Counted from the first letter of the stretch, positions 1-9,130 are shown. The stretch: 64,000 nucleotides of DNA from Kordia sp. TARA_039_SRF (GCA_006383075.2 SMNH02000001.1:375945-439944); one strand, 5' to 3'. The notes: generated by a model not told the origin, from the letters alone. Numbers and translations are program-made.

Positions 1-148
1 CCTAAGTAAATATACTACTTTCTACTATTAAAAAGTCAAACGTGCTTATAAATTATGGAATACTAAATACGCTTATGCGTAACCAATGATATTCTGTTGA
101 AGTTTCTACAATACTTCCAGATATATCAACACCAATATGATGCCTAAG
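1..148. other. Window-edge intergenic stretch
   Basis: No convincing gene is visible before the NRDE stop codon. The only structure is a short palindrome TACGCTTATGCGTA near 67-80. It lies downstream of the minus-strand NRDE gene and could belong to its 3' end, but there is no clear T run. Confidence 0.4.
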
Positions 149-877
149 TTATTCATGTAACGCTTCTTTCGAATTGAAATTAATTTCACTCGTTTCATCT
201 GTCGGCAAATGATGGTATTTCATGGAAAGTGATTCCGAAGTTTTTTCTATTTGTGTGATGCTGATGGTTTTTACGAAAAACCGATCCATAATAACATCAA
301 CCTCAGGATTGCCAATACCAGCAGTTTTGTGGAAGTGCATGATAGACGCAGCATGTAAGGCGCTTTTTTGTTGAAAATCTGAAAACCAATCGCGGCGCAA
401 CTGTTTCATGTCTTCGGAATACAACATTGAAGACGACCAAATATGCGGTGTTTCTAACGATAGTTTTTGAAAGTGTTTGTGCGTTCCATCCCAAACCAAT
501 TCAAAAAGTTGTACTGATTCATTCCAATCGACCATCACTATTGTAAATGGTTCAATTTTATCAAAATTATAATCTGCAACAGTTTTTTCAATATGTGCAC
601 TTGCTAAAAAATCTTTCACCACAATTCCACGACTGTGCCGATATTCTTGCAAACGCTCATGTGCAGTAAATCCGCCATTTAACAAACAAACCACTCGTTT
701 TTGATTACTCATTCCAATCCAAGTGCCGCCACCGACTTCATCTTTTGGAAAAATCATTTTAGTATTTGCTACGGAATACACTGCTGGTTTTTCAGTTTTG
801 CGAACAGGCGATTCATCACGATTTGACGTGAGCACAAACGCATCATTTCCTTTGTAAATAAAACTAACAGTACACAT
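149..877 (-). CDS. NRDE family protein (TANGO2 homologue)
   Basis: The 242-residue protein starts Met-Cys-Thr and carries the family signature TSNRDE at residues 17-22, followed by GGTWIGM near residue 50. These are hallmarks of the NRDE/TANGO2 family, whose bacterial members have no settled biochemical role; the conserved second-position Cys suggests an Ntn-hydrolase-like fold. No signal peptide is seen, so it should be cytoplasmic. It is divergent from pruA and appears monocistronic. The family assignment is firm; the function is unknown. Confidence 0.85.
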   Translation of the reverse strand: MCTVSFIYKGNDAFVLTSNRDESPVRKTEKPAVYSVANTKMIFPKDEVGGGTWIGMSNQKRVVCLLNGGFTAHERLQEYRHSRGIVVKDFLASAHIEKTVADYNFDKIEPFTIVMVDWNESVQLFELVWDGTHKHFQKLSLETPHIWSSSMLYSEDMKQLRRDWFSDFQQKSALHAASIMHFHKTAGIGNPEVDVIMDRFFVKTISITQIEKTSESLSMKYHHLPTDETSEINFNSKEALHE

Positions 878-1039
878 AATTATGTGGGTCTTTCTTTAGG
901 GAAGCAACTTACAAAATTTTCATTAGAAACAGGTAAAAACTGTGAATTCTGCAATTCTTTAAAAAATAACATCCTATTTATTGCAAAACCCTAAAAAATG
1001 ACTAAAAACGTATATTCCCATAAAGGTGCTTTTTTTTTG

Positions 1040-1047
1040 TATCTTTG
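1040..1047 (+). promoter_or_regulatory. -7 promoter box of pruA
   Basis: TATCTTTG matches the Bacteroidota -7 consensus TAnnTTTG. Transcription would begin near 1053, so an upstream in-frame ATG at 1045 cannot be the start of pruA and the ATG at 1090 must be. A clear -33 TTTG is not seen. Confidence 0.6.
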
Positions 1048-1089
1048 CAGCTTAAAATTCTAATCAAAACACAAATAAAAATAACACCT

Positions 1090-2715
1090 ATGGGAAAAGG
1101 ATTTTTTCAAGTTCCAACAGCCATTAATGAACCTGTAAAATCGTACGCGCCAGGCAGTCCTGAAAGAGCTGCTGTTATCGCACAATACGAAGCGTATTTT
1201 AATGGAAATGTTGATGTGCCAATGTACATTGGAAACGAAGAGATAACAACTGGAAACACCAACAATATGACACCTCCGCACGACCATCAACAAGTTGTGG
1301 GAACGTATCATTTAGCAGAAAAAAAGCACGTAACACAAGCTATTGATGCGGCTTTAGAAGCTAGAGAAAAATGGGCACAGTTAACTTGGGAACAACGTGC
1401 AGCTATCTTTTTAAAGGCTGCTGAATTAATCGCTGGACCTTACAGAGCAAAAATCAACGCGGCTACTATGATTGCGCAATCAAAAACGGTACATCAAGCA
1501 GAAATTGATGCAGCGTGTGAAACGGTTGACTTTTTACGTTTTAATGTAGAATTTATGTCGCAAATCTACGAAGAGCAACCAGATTCAGCAGAAGGTATTT
1601 GGAACCGTGTTGAGTACAGACCGCTAGAAGGATTTGTATACGCAATTACACCTTTTAACTTTACAGCAATTGCGGCAAACTTACCAGCAAGTGCGGCAAT
1701 GATGGGAAATACCGTAGTTTGGAAACCAAGTGATAGCCAAATTTTCTCAGCAAAAGTAATTGTTGATATTTTTAAAGAAGCTGGTGTGCCAGATGGTGTA
1801 ATCAATGTAGTATATGGTGATCCTGTGATGATTACGGATACTGTTTTAGCAAGTCCAGATTTTTCAGGAGTTCACTTTACAGGTTCTACACATGTATTTA
1901 AAGGTCTTTGGAAGAAAATTGGAGACAACATTCACACGTATAAAACATATCCAAGAATTGTTGGTGAAACTGGAGGAAAAGATTTTATCGTTGCGCATCC
2001 AAGTGCGAATCCTAAGCAAGTTGCTACCGGAATTTCGCGTGGTGCTTTTGAATTCCAAGGACAAAAATGTAGTGCTGCTTCACGCGTGTACTTACCAAAA
2101 TCTATTGCGAATGAAGTATTGGATTTTGTAAAAGAAGATATTGCTTCTTTCAAAATGGGTTCTCCTGCTGATTTAAGCAATTTCATCACAGCTGTAATTC
2201 ACGAAGGTTCTTTTGATAAATTGGCTAAATATATTGACCAAGCAAAGGCAGATGCTGATGCAGAAATTATTGCTGGAGGAAATTACGATAAATCGAAAGG
2301 TTATTTTGTGGAGCCAACTGTGATTTTAACCACAAATCCAAAATATACTACAATGGAGACAGAATTATTTGGTCCTGTAGTTACAGTATATGTATATGAA
2401 GATGCAGATTGGTCAGAGACTTTGAAATTGGTTGATGAAACGTCTGAATATGCTTTAACAGGAGCTGTATTTTCTGGAGACCGTTATGCAATTGACGAAG
2501 CGACCAAAGCATTGGAAAACTGTGCTGGAAACTTCTATATTAATGACAAGCCAACAGGTGCCGTTGTAGGACAACAACCTTTTGGTGGTGCAAGAGCTTC
2601 TGGAACAAACGACAAAGCAGGTTCTGCACAAAACTTATTGCGTTGGGTTTCTCCACGATTGATTAAAGAAACATTTGTAACTCCAACAGATTATAGATAT
2701 CCATTTTTAGGCTAA
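1090..2715 (+). CDS. pruA: L-glutamate gamma-semialdehyde dehydrogenase (P5C dehydrogenase)
   Basis: This aldehyde dehydrogenase oxidises glutamate-5-semialdehyde to glutamate with NAD+, the second step of proline breakdown. The 541-residue protein is the length of stand-alone P5CDH. The ALDH catalytic pair is visible: Glu293 in GETGGKDF and Cys327 in GQKCSAASR, with the late GPVVTVYVYED segment typical of this subfamily. The start at 1090 is chosen because a -7 box at 1040-1047 lies downstream of the longer possible start, and because homologues begin MGKGFFQVP. The gene stands alone and ends in a strong hairpin terminator; no proline dehydrogenase is present in this window. Confidence 0.95.
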   Translation: MGKGFFQVPTAINEPVKSYAPGSPERAAVIAQYEAYFNGNVDVPMYIGNEEITTGNTNNMTPPHDHQQVVGTYHLAEKKHVTQAIDAALEAREKWAQLTWEQRAAIFLKAAELIAGPYRAKINAATMIAQSKTVHQAEIDAACETVDFLRFNVEFMSQIYEEQPDSAEGIWNRVEYRPLEGFVYAITPFNFTAIAANLPASAAMMGNTVVWKPSDSQIFSAKVIVDIFKEAGVPDGVINVVYGDPVMITDTVLASPDFSGVHFTGSTHVFKGLWKKIGDNIHTYKTYPRIVGETGGKDFIVAHPSANPKQVATGISRGAFEFQGQKCSAASRVYLPKSIANEVLDFVKEDIASFKMGSPADLSNFITAVIHEGSFDKLAKYIDQAKADADAEIIAGGNYDKSKGYFVEPTVILTTNPKYTTMETELFGPVVTVYVYEDADWSETLKLVDETSEYALTGAVFSGDRYAIDEATKALENCAGNFYINDKPTGAVVGQQPFGGARASGTNDKAGSAQNLLRWVSPRLIKETFVTPTDYRYPFLG

Positions 2716-2735
2716 TATTTTCACATACTTATAAC

Positions 2736-2763
2736 AAAAAGCCAGCGATTAGCTGGCTTTTTG
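2736..2763 (+). terminator. Intrinsic terminator of pruA
   Basis: A 6-bp GC-rich stem, GCCAGC (2741-2746) with GCTGGC (2752-2757), is extended by an A run and a T run on either side, with loop GATTA. It lies 20 bases after the pruA stop codon. Confidence 0.85.
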
Positions 2764-2846
2764 CTTCTTTAGTTATTGGTATTATTGGCTAATATTTTAG
2801 CCATACGTAAAAAGCTATACAAATAGCATTTTTAAAATATTATTAT

Positions 2847-3008
2847 TTAGCGACAGAAATACGAAATACACACATAATTGCCATCGTCGTCAATGTACCA
2901 CTGTTTTGTTAAATCTGTTGATCCCATTTGTCCTTTTACTTTTTCTATATCAAATTTTGAAATCACTTTTTTATTCAACTCTAAATTTGACAATTTTGCT
3001 TTTTTCAT
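2847..3008 (-). CDS. Small class I lanthipeptide-like precursor peptide
   Basis: I translated this 53-residue gene directly. It begins MKKAKLSNLELNKKVISKF, which fits the leader pattern of Bacteroidota natural-product precursors (short Lys-rich start, then LxLNKxxIS). A VKGQMG segment at residues 24-29 could end the leader. The remaining 24 residues hold several Ser/Thr and two Cys (positions 47 and 52), the residues a LanB/LanC system would use to make thioether rings. It sits between the terminators of pruA and of the Omp28-like lipoprotein gene, so it is probably transcribed alone. No LanB, LanC or exporter gene is nearby, so it is an orphan in this window. The family call rests on the leader motif only; modification is inference. 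Confidence 0.65.
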   Translation of the reverse strand: MKKAKLSNLELNKKVISKFDIEKVKGQMGSTDLTKQWYIDDDGNYVCISYFCR

Positions 3009-3085
3009 AATTCAATAGTTTTTTGGTTAATGATTAAAACTACTAAGAAAAAACCACGATTTAGTAAGGTTTTACCTTATAAAAC

Positions 3086-3114
3086 AAAAAGACAGCTACG
3101 AGAGCTGTCTTTTT
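3086..3114 (-). terminator. Intrinsic terminator of the Omp28-like gene
   Basis: GACAGCT (3091-3097) pairs with AGCTGTC (3103-3109), loop ACGAG, flanked by five A and six T. It is symmetric and works in either direction; it lies 45 bases past the stop of the minus-strand lipoprotein gene. Confidence 0.75.
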
Positions 3115-3158
3115 TATAAGAATTAAATATGATAATTCTAGCTAATTAGAATCACATA

Positions 3159-4478
3159 TTAGTTGAAATCTTTGTCTACTCCTACGTGACCTCCATTAGA
3201 TGCTACAATTTCAAAGTTATTACCAATAATCATCGCCACAACAGATATCTCATCTGGATTATCTATATTATTAGGAATAGGAACATCAAATATTTGTGTG
3301 TACTTTTGACCTGCCACAGTATTTTCTGAAGGAATAACATCTCCAAGCACAGCTGTAAGTGAACTTCTTAATGTATGATTGTGTGTAAAACCATCTGCTG
3401 CAGTAAGTGGATTAACTCCTCCATAATAACTCGTACCATTTACTTGAGGAGAGTCAATTCCACTTTCAAGAACATACACTGCTAATTTAGCGTCTGGCAT
3501 ACTTGCTGCAAATGCTGCACTCACATACACTTTTAAGTTATTCCCAACTACTAGGGAGTTTACAGATAACCCACTAGACGTTGTTCCTGTAGCTAAATTA
3601 GTTACCTGTTCAACATTGTTAGGTTCTGGAAATGTCCAATCAATAGTACCATTAAGTATGGCTGTTGGATAATTTCCTGATGGATTAATTTGAGACACTA
3701 AAGTCTGACTAGCAGTATTTTGCATCACATCACCACTATGTGCCGCTATAATAAATGCTTTATCTGTAGCCGCTTCTACTAATTCTATTCCGTAAGATAC
3801 TCTAGGACAAAATTGACACCATGTTCCAGTAGCATCTATAACAGTAACTGTTTTTTGAAATACTCCTGGGGCTGTTTCTTCACTTGCAGTAACAGTAATC
3901 GGGTCAGAAGTTAATTGATTAAGAGAAGCCGTAATTACCATACTGCCTATAGTAGTAGCCATTAATTTATTTCCTACTAATGGAGTTCCGTCAACAGATA
4001 GTGAAGCACTTTCTGTAACCACATAATCATTATTACTAGTATTGGTTCCTATTACTGTGAATTCTGCCGTATCCCCTACTTTTATATTAGTATTTATAGT
4101 TTCTACACGTAATGCTACAATAACAGGCGGTGTTACCTCAATAGTAATAGTACTACTTGTCAACCCGTCATACGTTGCTTTAATTTCAAAATTTCCTGTT
4201 GCTGACGGAGTGTAAGTATCTCCTTGAATAGAACTATTATTTACTAAAATAGTTGCGTTTGCTGTAATATTTGATCCGTCATTTCCAGTTACTGTAAATG
4301 TTACAGTATTTCCAATTTCAAAAGATTGTGAACTCGCCGTTACCATAATTGAAGTCAATCCTGATTGTCCACCTGAACCTGATGGGGTATCTGAATCGCT
4401 GTCAGAATCACTACTACACGAGTACATAAATAATGCTGCAACAACAAGCAAGTATTGTAAAATATTTTTTGTTTTCAT
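3159..4478 (-). CDS. Omp28-related lipoprotein with Ig-like repeats
   Basis: The 439-residue product has a lipoprotein signal (Cys21 after hydrophobic LVVAALFMYS) and a Ser/Asp-rich linker, so it should be a surface or periplasmic lipoprotein. Two Ig-like repeats of bacterial Big type follow (about 41-116 and 121-198), then a thioredoxin-fold domain with TWCQFCP (Cys221 and Cys224), characteristic of Omp28-related outer membrane proteins. The rest of that domain has the expected IAAHSGD and YPTAILNG elements. It is divergent from the TlpA-like gene at 4709, which also carries a CxxC; the two plus DUF6029 look like a functional set. Substrate unknown. Confidence 0.8.
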   Translation of the reverse strand: MKTKNILQYLLVVAALFMYSCSSDSDSDSDTPSGSGGQSGLTSIMVTASSQSFEIGNTVTFTVTGNDGSNITANATILVNNSSIQGDTYTPSATGNFEIKATYDGLTSSTITIEVTPPVIVALRVETINTNIKVGDTAEFTVIGTNTSNNDYVVTESASLSVDGTPLVGNKLMATTIGSMVITASLNQLTSDPITVTASEETAPGVFQKTVTVIDATGTWCQFCPRVSYGIELVEAATDKAFIIAAHSGDVMQNTASQTLVSQINPSGNYPTAILNGTIDWTFPEPNNVEQVTNLATGTTSSGLSVNSLVVGNNLKVYVSAAFAASMPDAKLAVYVLESGIDSPQVNGTSYYGGVNPLTAADGFTHNHTLRSSLTAVLGDVIPSENTVAGQKYTQIFDVPIPNNIDNPDEISVVAMIIGNNFEIVASNGGHVGVDKDFN

Positions 4479-4708
4479 AAGATTTTTTTGGTTTATATAG
4501 TTTGGTTTATGGTATAATTGGCGTCTAATTTATATTAATTTTTTGTTAAAAAAAAGGAAAATATAAGAAACAGTAAATCAGCAAAATAACCTATAATTTA
4601 TATAGAGAATGTGGAGAAACTATCAAAAATGATTTATTTTATTTTTCTTGTTTTTTTAACGTTAGCTTTTATATATTTACAAAATTCTCACTATTAAACT
4701 AAAAAAAT

Positions 4709-5197
4709 ATGAAGCCAATTATGAGTTTTGTCGCGGTATTTCTACTGTTTACAATACAAGCTGCTGCTCAAAAAGAAATCCCGAATATTGAAGTCAAAAA
4801 TTTAGACGGAACTTCGTTAGACATGAATCAAATTACGCAAGAAAAAGGAGTGAAAATTCTCAGTTTCTGGGCAACTTGGTGTGTGCCTTGCATTAATGAA
4901 TTGGATGCTATTAATGAAGTGTATGAAGATTGGCAAGATGAAACGAATGTAGAATTAATTGCCATTGCCACAGACGATGCAAGAACTAAAAAAAGAATCA
5001 AGCCGTTAATAAATGGTAAAGGATGGGAATACAAAATTCTCTTGGATGAGAATCAAGATTTGCAACGTGCTTTAAATATTACTACCATTCCACATGTAAT
5101 TGTTATTAAGGATGGAAAAATTGTTTTTCGTCATACAGGATATTTTCCAGGTGCAGAAGACCAATTGTATGATGCTGTAAAGAAAAACACCAAGTAA
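4709..5197 (+). CDS. TlpA-family thiol:disulfide oxidoreductase
   Basis: This 162-residue protein has a signal peptide ending around AAAQ (residues 18-21) and a thioredoxin fold with active site ATWCVPC (Cys58 and Cys61) and the cis-proline segment TTIPHVIVI. TlpA/ResA relatives reduce periplasmic disulfides, for example in cytochrome maturation or on partner lipoproteins. It is 47 bases upstream of the DUF6029 barrel gene, on the same strand, and divergent from the Omp28-like lipoprotein, so a shared periplasmic redox role is likely. Electron donor and client are not deducible. Confidence 0.85.
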   Translation: MKPIMSFVAVFLLFTIQAAAQKEIPNIEVKNLDGTSLDMNQITQEKGVKILSFWATWCVPCINELDAINEVYEDWQDETNVELIAIATDDARTKKRIKPLINGKGWEYKILLDENQDLQRALNITTIPHVIVIKDGKIVFRHTGYFPGAEDQLYDAVKKNTK

Positions 5198-5244
5198 AAA
5201 AACTTGTATCCATCAACCTAACACTTAACTAACTATATATTTAC

Positions 5245-6924
5245 ATGAAAAAACTACTATGCCTTTCTTTGGTATTAGCTTGTTCTGTTGCATTTGCTCA
5301 AAATCAAGATGAAGAAGACAAAAAAGACTGGGGAACACTTACTGGCGGATTTGAATCAATTTTTCAATGGTATAATGATGATACTGGTCTTGGGAAATTC
5401 GCCGAAGACGAACACGTACGATCTAATAATTATCTAAAATTAGACTATAATTATGGAAATTGGTTTGCAGGAATCCAAGTAGAATCATATGCACCAATGC
5501 CTTTACTAAACTATTCTCCAAAATTAGATGATACAGGCATTGCACAATATTATGCAATGTATAAAACTAAAAAACTTGAAGTAACTGCAGGTTATTTTTA
5601 TGAGCAGTTTGGAAGCGGACTTATTTTACGTGGATGGGAAAACAGACCGCTAGGCATCAATAATTCTTTTAGAGGTGGACGCATAAAGTACGAACCATCA
5701 AACTCATTATCATTTACAGCATTGTACGCAAGACAACGTGATGGTTTTGAAGTGTCAGAGGGTGAAATTTTTGGATTTAATTCTGAAATTGATCTTACAA
5801 ATGTATTCAAATTAGAAGCTTCATCACTGTCTGCTGGATTTAGTTATGTTGGAAGAAAAGAAGATATTCCCGAACAAGTTCAAAATACTGGCTTTGATGA
5901 GATGACGAACGCGTTTTCAGCACGACTTGATTATTCAGGAAACTCATTTTATTCTGGAATAGAATATATTATTAAAAGTAAAGATGCCGTTGTAAATACC
6001 CAACGATACATAGAAAATTTTGTAGAACCAGGAAACGGCTTTTTAATAAACTTCGGATATTTTCAAAAAGGATTAGGAGTAGATGTAACATTAAGAAGAT
6101 TGGAAAATATGAGTTTCTTTTCTGAAAGAGAAGCTTCTGGGAATGTATTCAATGAAAATATCATGAATTATTTACCAGGATTGACAAAACAACACGATTA
6201 TTTATTAACAAATATATATGTGTATCAAGCGCAACCAACTATTTCAGTTCCAGATCCATCTTTGTTAAAGTACGGTGAAATTGGAGGACAGGTTGATGTT
6301 TTTTACAACTTTAAGAAAGGAACACCGCTTGGAGGAAGGTACGGAACAAAAATTGCTTTAAATGCTGCATACTGGGCCGGATTAAGAGGAGATTTTAATT
6401 TTACCGATCGAAAAGCAGATATAGATTATTTTGGTTTTGGCGAAAAGTATTTCTCTGAATTCAGTTTAGAAGTTCGTAAAAAATGGAATCGTAAGTGGCA
6501 AAGTATATTTTACTATGTAAATCAATATTACAACGAGCGTTATATAGTAGACAAACTTGGTGTGGTAAACTCAAATATCGGTGTGGTAGAATCTACCTAT
6601 AGAATCAACTCCAGACAATCGGTTCGAGCAGAATTACAACATTTATGGACGCAGGATGACAACGGAAGTTGGGCTGGAGCAACCTTAGAATTTAACGTAA
6701 CACCAAGATTATCATTCTACGTAAATGATATTTACAATTACGGAAACGATGTGGAAGACGAGCAAATTCACTTTTACAATGCAGGAGGAAGTTATGCCAG
6801 AGGTGCTACACGATTTGCTATCAATTACGGAAGACAACGTGGCGGATTGATTTGTGTAGGAGGAGTTTGTCGTTTTGTACCGCAAAGTACAGGATTGACT
6901 GTAAACATTACCACAGCATTTTAA
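5245..6924 (+). CDS. DUF6029 family outer membrane protein
   Basis: The 559-residue protein starts with a clean signal peptide (about residues 1-18, ending in FAQ). The mature part is built of alternating amphipathic segments rich in Tyr, Phe and Gly and ends in LTVNITTAF, a terminal-Phe beta strand expected of outer membrane barrels. I recognise the Bacteroidota family DUF6029 from the N-terminal half (GGFESIFQWYNDD and following). Function is unknown. It lies directly downstream of the TlpA-like gene and probably forms an operon with it; the transcript would run into the compound hairpin element starting at 6964. Confidence 0.75.
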   Translation: MKKLLCLSLVLACSVAFAQNQDEEDKKDWGTLTGGFESIFQWYNDDTGLGKFAEDEHVRSNNYLKLDYNYGNWFAGIQVESYAPMPLLNYSPKLDDTGIAQYYAMYKTKKLEVTAGYFYEQFGSGLILRGWENRPLGINNSFRGGRIKYEPSNSLSFTALYARQRDGFEVSEGEIFGFNSEIDLTNVFKLEASSLSAGFSYVGRKEDIPEQVQNTGFDEMTNAFSARLDYSGNSFYSGIEYIIKSKDAVVNTQRYIENFVEPGNGFLINFGYFQKGLGVDVTLRRLENMSFFSEREASGNVFNENIMNYLPGLTKQHDYLLTNIYVYQAQPTISVPDPSLLKYGEIGGQVDVFYNFKKGTPLGGRYGTKIALNAAYWAGLRGDFNFTDRKADIDYFGFGEKYFSEFSLEVRKKWNRKWQSIFYYVNQYYNERYIVDKLGVVNSNIGVVESTYRINSRQSVRAELQHLWTQDDNGSWAGATLEFNVTPRLSFYVNDIYNYGNDVEDEQIHFYNAGGSYARGATRFAINYGRQRGGLICVGGVCRFVPQSTGLTVNITTAF

Positions 6925-6963
6925 AAAATCACACACAACCCAACCAACTAACTACTTAAATAC

Positions 6964-7096
6964 GAGGCTGTTTTTAAAAGTATTTCTAACGTCATTCTGA
7001 GCTTGACTCAGAATCCCATCACACTGATTTCTCACTGTTATGAGAAACCGAATCAAGTTCGGTTTGACGAAGAATTGGACTTTTAAAAACAGCCTC
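6964..7096. repeat. Compound hairpin repeat, copy 1
   Basis: Outer arms GAGGCTGTTTTTAAAAG (6964-6980) and 7080-7096 are perfect 17-bp inverted repeats. Inside lie two hairpins: ATTCTGAG/CTCAGAAT with loop CTTGA (6994-7014) and AAACCGAA/TTCGGTTT with loop TCAAG (7045-7065). The loops are exact complements. It sits between convergent genes, after DUF6029 and before the 3' end of rsmG. Reverse-complemented, its inner part matches the copies at 36933 and 45861. Confidence 0.8.
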
Positions 7097-7168
7097 ATTA
7101 ATTTTATACCTATTTAACTTTAAGATGCGACTTTAGAAGCGAAGTTGCATTTTATGGTTGAATTGGTA

Positions 7169-7798
7169 TTATGGCTTATATTTTAACGGAAGATGTACCA
7201 CTTTTTTAGTTTCAAAGAAATCTTCTTCAAAAAAATCGGAGATAGTATACAATGTTGCTTTTGGAAAATCTTGTAACTCTTCGGTTAAGTCGCCACCTTT
7301 TAAATATAAAATTCCGTTTTTCAATTCGTGTTGCTGTTTTTTGGCTACTTTTTTACGAACCCATTTTACAAAATCAGGCATATTGGTTACAGCTCTACTT
7401 ACGATAAAATCAAATTCACCTTTGACTTTCTCTGCACGCTGATGATGTGCAGAAACATTGGTCAAACCAACACTATCTGCAACTGCTTGCACGACTTTTA
7501 TCTTCTTTCCAATGGCATCCACCAATACAAATTCCACTTCTGGAAACAAAATCGCTAACGGAATTCCTGGAAATCCGCCACCTGTTCCTACGTCTAATAT
7601 TTTTGAGCCCTTAGCAAACGGTTGTACTTTTGCAATAGCCAACGCGTGGAGCACATGACGCACATACAATTCGTCAATATCCTTACGAGAAATCACGTTA
7701 ATCTGTGCATTCCATTCCTTATATAAATCTTCCAACTGCGCAAATTGTTCGATTTGAGTAGCTGTTAAATCTGTAAAATATTTTTGTATAATTTCCAT
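7169..7798 (-). CDS. rsmG: 16S rRNA (guanine527-N7)-methyltransferase
   Basis: RsmG (GidB) uses S-adenosylmethionine to methylate G527 of 16S rRNA in the 530 loop; loss gives low-level streptomycin resistance in other bacteria. The SAM-binding motif ILDVGTGGGFPGIPLAI is intact, and the WNAQINVISRKD segment before it is typical. I place the start at the ATG at 7798 (209 residues), because the extra 20 residues of the longer frame are not homologous-looking. It is divergent from the desaturase gene, whose start is about 116 bases away. Confidence 0.93.
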   Translation of the reverse strand: MEIIQKYFTDLTATQIEQFAQLEDLYKEWNAQINVISRKDIDELYVRHVLHALAIAKVQPFAKGSKILDVGTGGGFPGIPLAILFPEVEFVLVDAIGKKIKVVQAVADSVGLTNVSAHHQRAEKVKGEFDFIVSRAVTNMPDFVKWVRKKVAKKQQHELKNGILYLKGGDLTEELQDFPKATLYTISDFFEEDFFETKKVVHLPLKYKP

Positions 7799-7914
7799 AA
7801 TTAAGGCAAAACTACTCTTTATTTGCGATTTAATAAATTTATTGTTTTCAAATTGCAAATTTTACAATATATTGTACCAATTTTACTTCAAATACCGATT
7901 AAATAGCTTTTTAT

Positions 7915-8961
7915 ATGTCGAAAAAAAATGTAGATCAAGAAATTAAAGAAGCATTGAAAAACTGGAGATCTATCGTCTCCAAATACAGAAAAAAAAGTAC
8001 CAAAAAAGCCATCGGGCAAATGGCATCCTCCTTTTTACCATTTATTGCTGTTTGGGTACTGATGTATTTCACCCTTGAATTTTCACTAACACTGACCATT
8101 TTATTAGGAATTTTAAATGCCTTCTTTTTGGTGCGAATTTTTATCATTCAGCACGATTGCGGACACGGTTCGTTTATAAAATCGCAAAAAGCCAGCGACA
8201 TTATTGGATATGTTTGCAGCGTATTTAGCTTTTTGCCGTTTAAGTATTGGGCAGTAACGCACACATTTCATCACGGACATAACGGACAGCTAGAAACCAG
8301 ACAAGTTGGTGACATGCCAACATTGACGGTAGAAGAATTCCGTGCCAAAAACTGGTGGGGACGCTTTAAATACAAAGTCTTTAGAAGTCCCATCGTAATT
8401 TTTGTGATTGCGCCAGCATACTATCTAATTGTCACGACCAAATATCCGTTTTTGCAATTCAACAAATGGAAAAAAATCACTTTGACACTCTTAAAAGACA
8501 ACCTCATCATTATTGTTCCATATTTAATTATTGGATATTTTGTAGGTTGGGCAAACTTTTTTGCAGTGCAATTTATCATCTTATTCTTCTTCGGAATCAT
8601 TGCGTTTTGGTTCTTCTACATTCAGCACCAACACGAGTTTTCGTATAAAAAGTGGAAAAAGGATTGGGATTTCTTGCTATCTGCCATCAAAGGAAGTACG
8701 TATTTAAAATTGCCACGAGTAATGGAATGGTTTACAGGTCACATCGGCATTCACCACATTCACCATTTAAACAGTAGAATTCCAAATTACAATCTAAAAA
8801 AGTGTATCACAGAAAATAAAGTTTTATCAAAATACGTAACTACGTTATCTTTTAAAGACGGATTGAAAATGATGTTTTTAAAATTATGGGATGAAGAACA
8901 ACAACGCATGATTACGTTTAGAGAATACTACAGACTTGAAAAAGTCCGATTCTCAAACTAA
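7915..8961 (+). CDS. Membrane fatty acid desaturase
   Basis: The 348-residue protein has the three histidine boxes of integral-membrane di-iron desaturases: HDCGH (80-84), HTFHHGH (116-122) and HHIHHLN near 280, with four hydrophobic stretches between them. The arrangement is that of the DesA/delta-12 type acyl-lipid desaturases, which introduce double bases into membrane acyl chains and help fluidity in the cold. Regiospecificity cannot be read from sequence. The gene is transcribed alone and ends in a good terminator. Confidence 0.88.
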   Translation: MSKKNVDQEIKEALKNWRSIVSKYRKKSTKKAIGQMASSFLPFIAVWVLMYFTLEFSLTLTILLGILNAFFLVRIFIIQHDCGHGSFIKSQKASDIIGYVCSVFSFLPFKYWAVTHTFHHGHNGQLETRQVGDMPTLTVEEFRAKNWWGRFKYKVFRSPIVIFVIAPAYYLIVTTKYPFLQFNKWKKITLTLLKDNLIIIVPYLIIGYFVGWANFFAVQFIILFFFGIIAFWFFYIQHQHEFSYKKWKKDWDFLLSAIKGSTYLKLPRVMEWFTGHIGIHHIHHLNSRIPNYNLKKCITENKVLSKYVTTLSFKDGLKMMFLKLWDEEQQRMITFREYYRLEKVRFSN

Positions 8962-8980
8962 AAAACTCAATATCACTTAC

Positions 8981-9008
8981 AAAAAGTCTGCAAAATGCAG
9001 ACTTTTTT
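8981..9008 (+). terminator. Intrinsic terminator of the desaturase gene
   Basis: AAAGTCTGCA (8983-8992) pairs with TGCAGACTTT (8996-9005) over a three-base AAA loop and is followed by more T residues, 20 bases after the stop codon. Confidence 0.88.
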
Positions 9009-9102
9009 TGATTTTCATAACAATCTGATTCAAATTCATGAAGTTTTTCTATAAACTAAAACACATTCAAAAAAACCAAACAATTAGTCAAAACTTTGTT
9101 TC

Positions 9103-9130
9103 TTGTTAAAGTATAAAATACCTAATTTCG
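9103..9130 (+). promoter_or_regulatory. Promoter of the aminotransferase gene
   Basis: TTG (9103-9105), a 17-base spacer, and TAATTTCG (9123-9130) form a near-consensus Bacteroidota promoter 37 bases before the ATG. Confidence 0.5.

Noticed and set aside
1045-1089. Upstream start for pruA
   Set aside because: The -7 box at 1040-1047 places the transcript start downstream of 1045.
4630-4698. 22-codon hydrophobic peptide just upstream of the TlpA-like gene
   Set aside because: It looks like a leader peptide, but AT-rich sequence gives such frames by chance and there is no attenuator structure.
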